DNA of 64,000 nt from contig UQIN01000015.1 in the NCBI GenBank assembly GCA_900541035.1, positions 1 through 64,000 on the forward strand, in the 5' to 3' direction. The stretch comes from an uncultured Collinsella sp. Its GTDB lineage: Bacteria; Actinomycetota; Coriobacteriia; Coriobacteriales; Coriobacteriaceae. Every line of letters begins with the position of its first letter. Within the stretch, counting starts at the first letter, position 1. Below are positions 62,090 to 64,000 of the stretch, piece by piece. The position numbers and the translations under genes were made by a program. The notes under the pieces are model-generated. The model was given only the letters and a program-made list of their open reading frames with translations. It searched no databases and had not been told where the DNA came from.

Positions 62090-64000
62090 TTAAGCGGAAA
62101 CTGCGGCGGAGGCAGCGTTGGTCTCGTCCTCGTCGGTCCATGCATGCTTGGGCATGGGACGGAAGATCTGGAAGAGCATCGCAACCAGCAGCACGATGGC
62201 CACAATCGTCCAGATACCAAACTGTCCCAACACAAACAGGTTGTAGAACTGGTTGATGAACAGGCCGATTACCCAAGCAAAGGCGCACTCATAGCCGATG
62301 GCAATCGCAGTCCACTTGCCGGAATCCATCTGGTTGCGAATAGTACCTATGGCGGCAAAGCACGGAGCGCACAGCAGATTGAAAGCGCCAAAGGCAACGC
62401 AAGCGCCCATGGTCGGGAACATGCCGGCGAACGCGGTCCACAGGCTCGGGTCAGTCTCGCCGGCGTCGGCGACGGACAGCAGCGAACCGGCGGTTGCGAC
62501 GACGTTCTCCTTAGCCACAAGGCCCGAGACGGTCAGCGCGGTTGCCTGCCAGGTGCTAAAGCCGAGCGGGGCGAAGATCCAGGCGACCAGGTTGCCCAGC
62601 ATGGCAAGCACGGAGTAGTCCATGAACTCCTCGGGGATGCCGTCCATCGCAGGCAGGAAGCCAAAGGAACCGTTGTAGCTACCAAAGTTGGACAGGAACC
62701 AAACCACGACAGTGGACGCGAAGATGACCGTGCCGGCCTTCTTGATAAAGGCCCAGCAGCGCTCCCACACATGCAACGCCCAAGAGCGAATCGCCGGGAA
62801 GTGGTAGGCAGGAAGCTCCATAACAAACGGCGTCGGGCGACCGGCGAAGAGCTTGGTCTTCTTGAGCATGAGGCCCGAAGCAATGACGGCAAAGACACCC
62901 AGGAAGTAGAAGAGCGGGCTGATCCACGCGGCGGTGGTGGAAGAATCGCCGATGATGGAACCCATGAGCAGGGCGATAATCGGCAGCTTGGCGCCGCAGG
63001 GGATGAACGTGGTGGTCATGACCGTCATGCGGCGGTCCTTCTCGTTCTCGATGGTCTTGGTGGCCATGACGCCGGGGACGCCGCAGCCCGAGGACACGAG
63101 CATGGGGATGAAGGACTTACCGGACAGGCCGAAGCGGCGGAACACGCGGTCCATGATGAAGGCGACGCGGGCCATGTAGCCGCAGTCCTCCAGGAAGGAC
63201 AGCATGACGAACAGCAGGAACATCTGCGGCACAAAGCCGAAGATGGCGCCCAGGCCGCCGACGATGCCGTCGCAGGCCAGCGAATCGACCAGACCGCCGT
63301 CCTCGGTGCCACCCGCCACAAGTGCGTCGTGGACCATGGTGGTAATACCCGGAACATACGGGCCATACTCCGCCGGATCAACCGAATCGGCAGCATCGCC
63401 CGCGGCCTCGACAGCTGCGTCGTAGGCGTCGCGACCCTGGCCGAGCACATACCAACCGTCGGTACCAAAGAGCTGGTCGTTGGTGAAGTCGGTCACCGTG
63501 CCGCCCAAGGTAGAAACGGCGATGTAGTACACGCAGAACATGATGACCACAAAGATCGGCAGGCCCAGGATACGGTTGGTAACCACGCGGTCGATCTTCT
63601 CGGAGGTGCTCATCTTTGCCGGAGCCTTGGTGAGGCACTCGTCAATGATGTGGGCAATCACGCCGTAACGCTCGCCGGTGATGATGGACTCGGCGTCGTC
63701 GTCGCAGTCCTGCTCGCACTGGGCGACCAGTTGCTCAACGCGAGCGGCCTTCTCCTTGGTGAGGTTGATGAGCTTGCAGGCGTCCGCATCACGCTCAAAC
63801 AGCTTGACAGCGTAGTAGCGACGCTTGTTGGCGGGAACACTCGCCGGCAGGTTGTTTTCGATGTGGCCCAGAACGTCCTCGATGGAGGAATCGAACTTGT
63901 GCTCCGGCACCTGGCCCTTGGAAGCAGCGGACTTCTTGACCTGCTCGAAGAGCTCCTTGATACCCTTGTTCTTAAGGGCCGAGATCATCATGACCGGGCA
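62090..64000 (-). CDS. feoB: Ferrous iron transport protein B (5' end beyond the window)
   Basis: The C-terminal 636 residues of FeoB are visible; the N-terminal G domain lies outside the right edge, except its last motif (MMISALKNKG). The membrane part has the two gate-like segments, SGCGVPGVMATKTIENEKDRR and FIPCGAKLPIIALL with conserved cysteines, and further helices to the C terminus, which ends in an acidic tail. FeoB is the main route for Fe(II) uptake in anaerobes. A Cys-rich partner follows downstream. FeoA, if present, would lie outside the window. Confidence 0.97.
   Translation of the reverse strand, partial: CPVMMISALKNKGIKELFEQVKKSAASKGQVPEHKFDSSIEDVLGHIENNLPASVPANKRRYYAVKLFERDADACKLINLTKEKAARVEQLVAQCEQDCDDDAESIITGERYGVIAHIIDECLTKAPAKMSTSEKIDRVVTNRILGLPIFVVIMFCVYYIAVSTLGGTVTDFTNDQLFGTDGWYVLGQGRDAYDAAVEAAGDAADSVDPAEYGPYVPGITTMVHDALVAGGTEDGGLVDSLACDGIVGGLGAIFGFVPQMFLLFVMLSFLEDCGYMARVAFIMDRVFRRFGLSGKSFIPMLVSSGCGVPGVMATKTIENEKDRRMTVMTTTFIPCGAKLPIIALLMGSIIGDSSTTAAWISPLFYFLGVFAVIASGLMLKKTKLFAGRPTPFVMELPAYHFPAIRSWALHVWERCWAFIKKAGTVIFASTVVVWFLSNFGSYNGSFGFLPAMDGIPEEFMDYSVLAMLGNLVAWIFAPLGFSTWQATALTVSGLVAKENVVATAGSLLSVADAGETDPSLWTAFAGMFPTMGACVAFGAFNLLCAPCFAAIGTIRNQMDSGKWTAIAIGYECAFAWVIGLFINQFYNLFVLGQFGIWTIVAIVLLVAMLFQIFRPMPKHAWTDEDETNAASAAVSA

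Overview
The window looks like chromosomal DNA of a gut actinobacterium of the class Coriobacteriia, most probably Collinsella or a close relative. This is inferred from high-GC coding regions, strong AAGGAG-type ribosome binding sites, a SARP/BTAD giant regulator, a GlnR-like orphan regulator beside glnA, an actinobacterial-type tmRNA, sortase-assembled LPxTG pili and a Feo iron system. No 16S rRNA is present, so the genus is an inference.

Layout. 1-4.7 kb: SAM methyltransferase, YhbY and a 999-residue ATPase/BTAD regulator. 5-10 kb: amino-sugar and translation genes (nagB, a PTS IIA-Glc protein, glmM, rplM-rpsI) and a patatin lipase. 10-11.1 kb: a tandem array of imperfect palindromes next to the tmRNA gene. 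11.3-15.1 kb: a conserved hypothetical gene, a DinJ-like/PIN toxin-antitoxin pair with promoter and palindromic operator, and a P1B-type ATPase with a small membrane partner. 15.2-20 kb: a heterodimeric ABC exporter divergent from an AraC regulator. 20-25.3 kb: an AAA/DUF4143 ATPase, two large inverted repeats and gatCAB. 25.5-36 kb: a sortase C, an AbiEi/AbiEii-like pair and three LPxTG-type pilus or adhesin genes, the first with a G9 tract near its 5' end. 36-41.3 kb: a HAD phosphatase, an MFS transporter, a MoaC-MobB fusion and moaA. 41.4-48.9 kb: a predicted PD-(D/E)XK nuclease flanked by palindromes, a second heterodimeric ABC exporter, and a MATE pump with its MerR regulator. 48.9-59 kb: ligA with a coupled 59-residue ORF, an HtrA protease, the GlnR-like regulator with glnA, LacI and GntR regulators, and an AlbA_2 regulator. 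59.3-64 kb: a GntR remnant, an Old-Yellow-Enzyme-type reductase, a FeoB-associated Cys-rich protein and feoB, which runs off the right edge.

Most genes lie on the minus strand. Many intergenic gaps hold palindromic repeats of at least three families: (i) hairpins with a CTGTCCC/GGGACAG loop, usually a few bases after a stop codon; (ii) 61-65 bp palindromes of the AACATTCGA type, three copies; (iii) a 61-62 bp tandem hairpin array beside ssrA. With the 136-bp and 69-bp inverted repeats near gatB and the DUF4143 gene, these are the least explained parts of the window.

Functional links. glmM and nagB work in opposite directions on the amino-sugar pool. moaA and moaC-mobB form one molybdenum-cofactor operon. 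The sortase probably polymerises the three cell-wall-anchored proteins although the toxin-antitoxin-like pair separates them. MerR probably controls the MATE pump from an elongated-spacer promoter. The GlnR-like regulator probably controls glnA.
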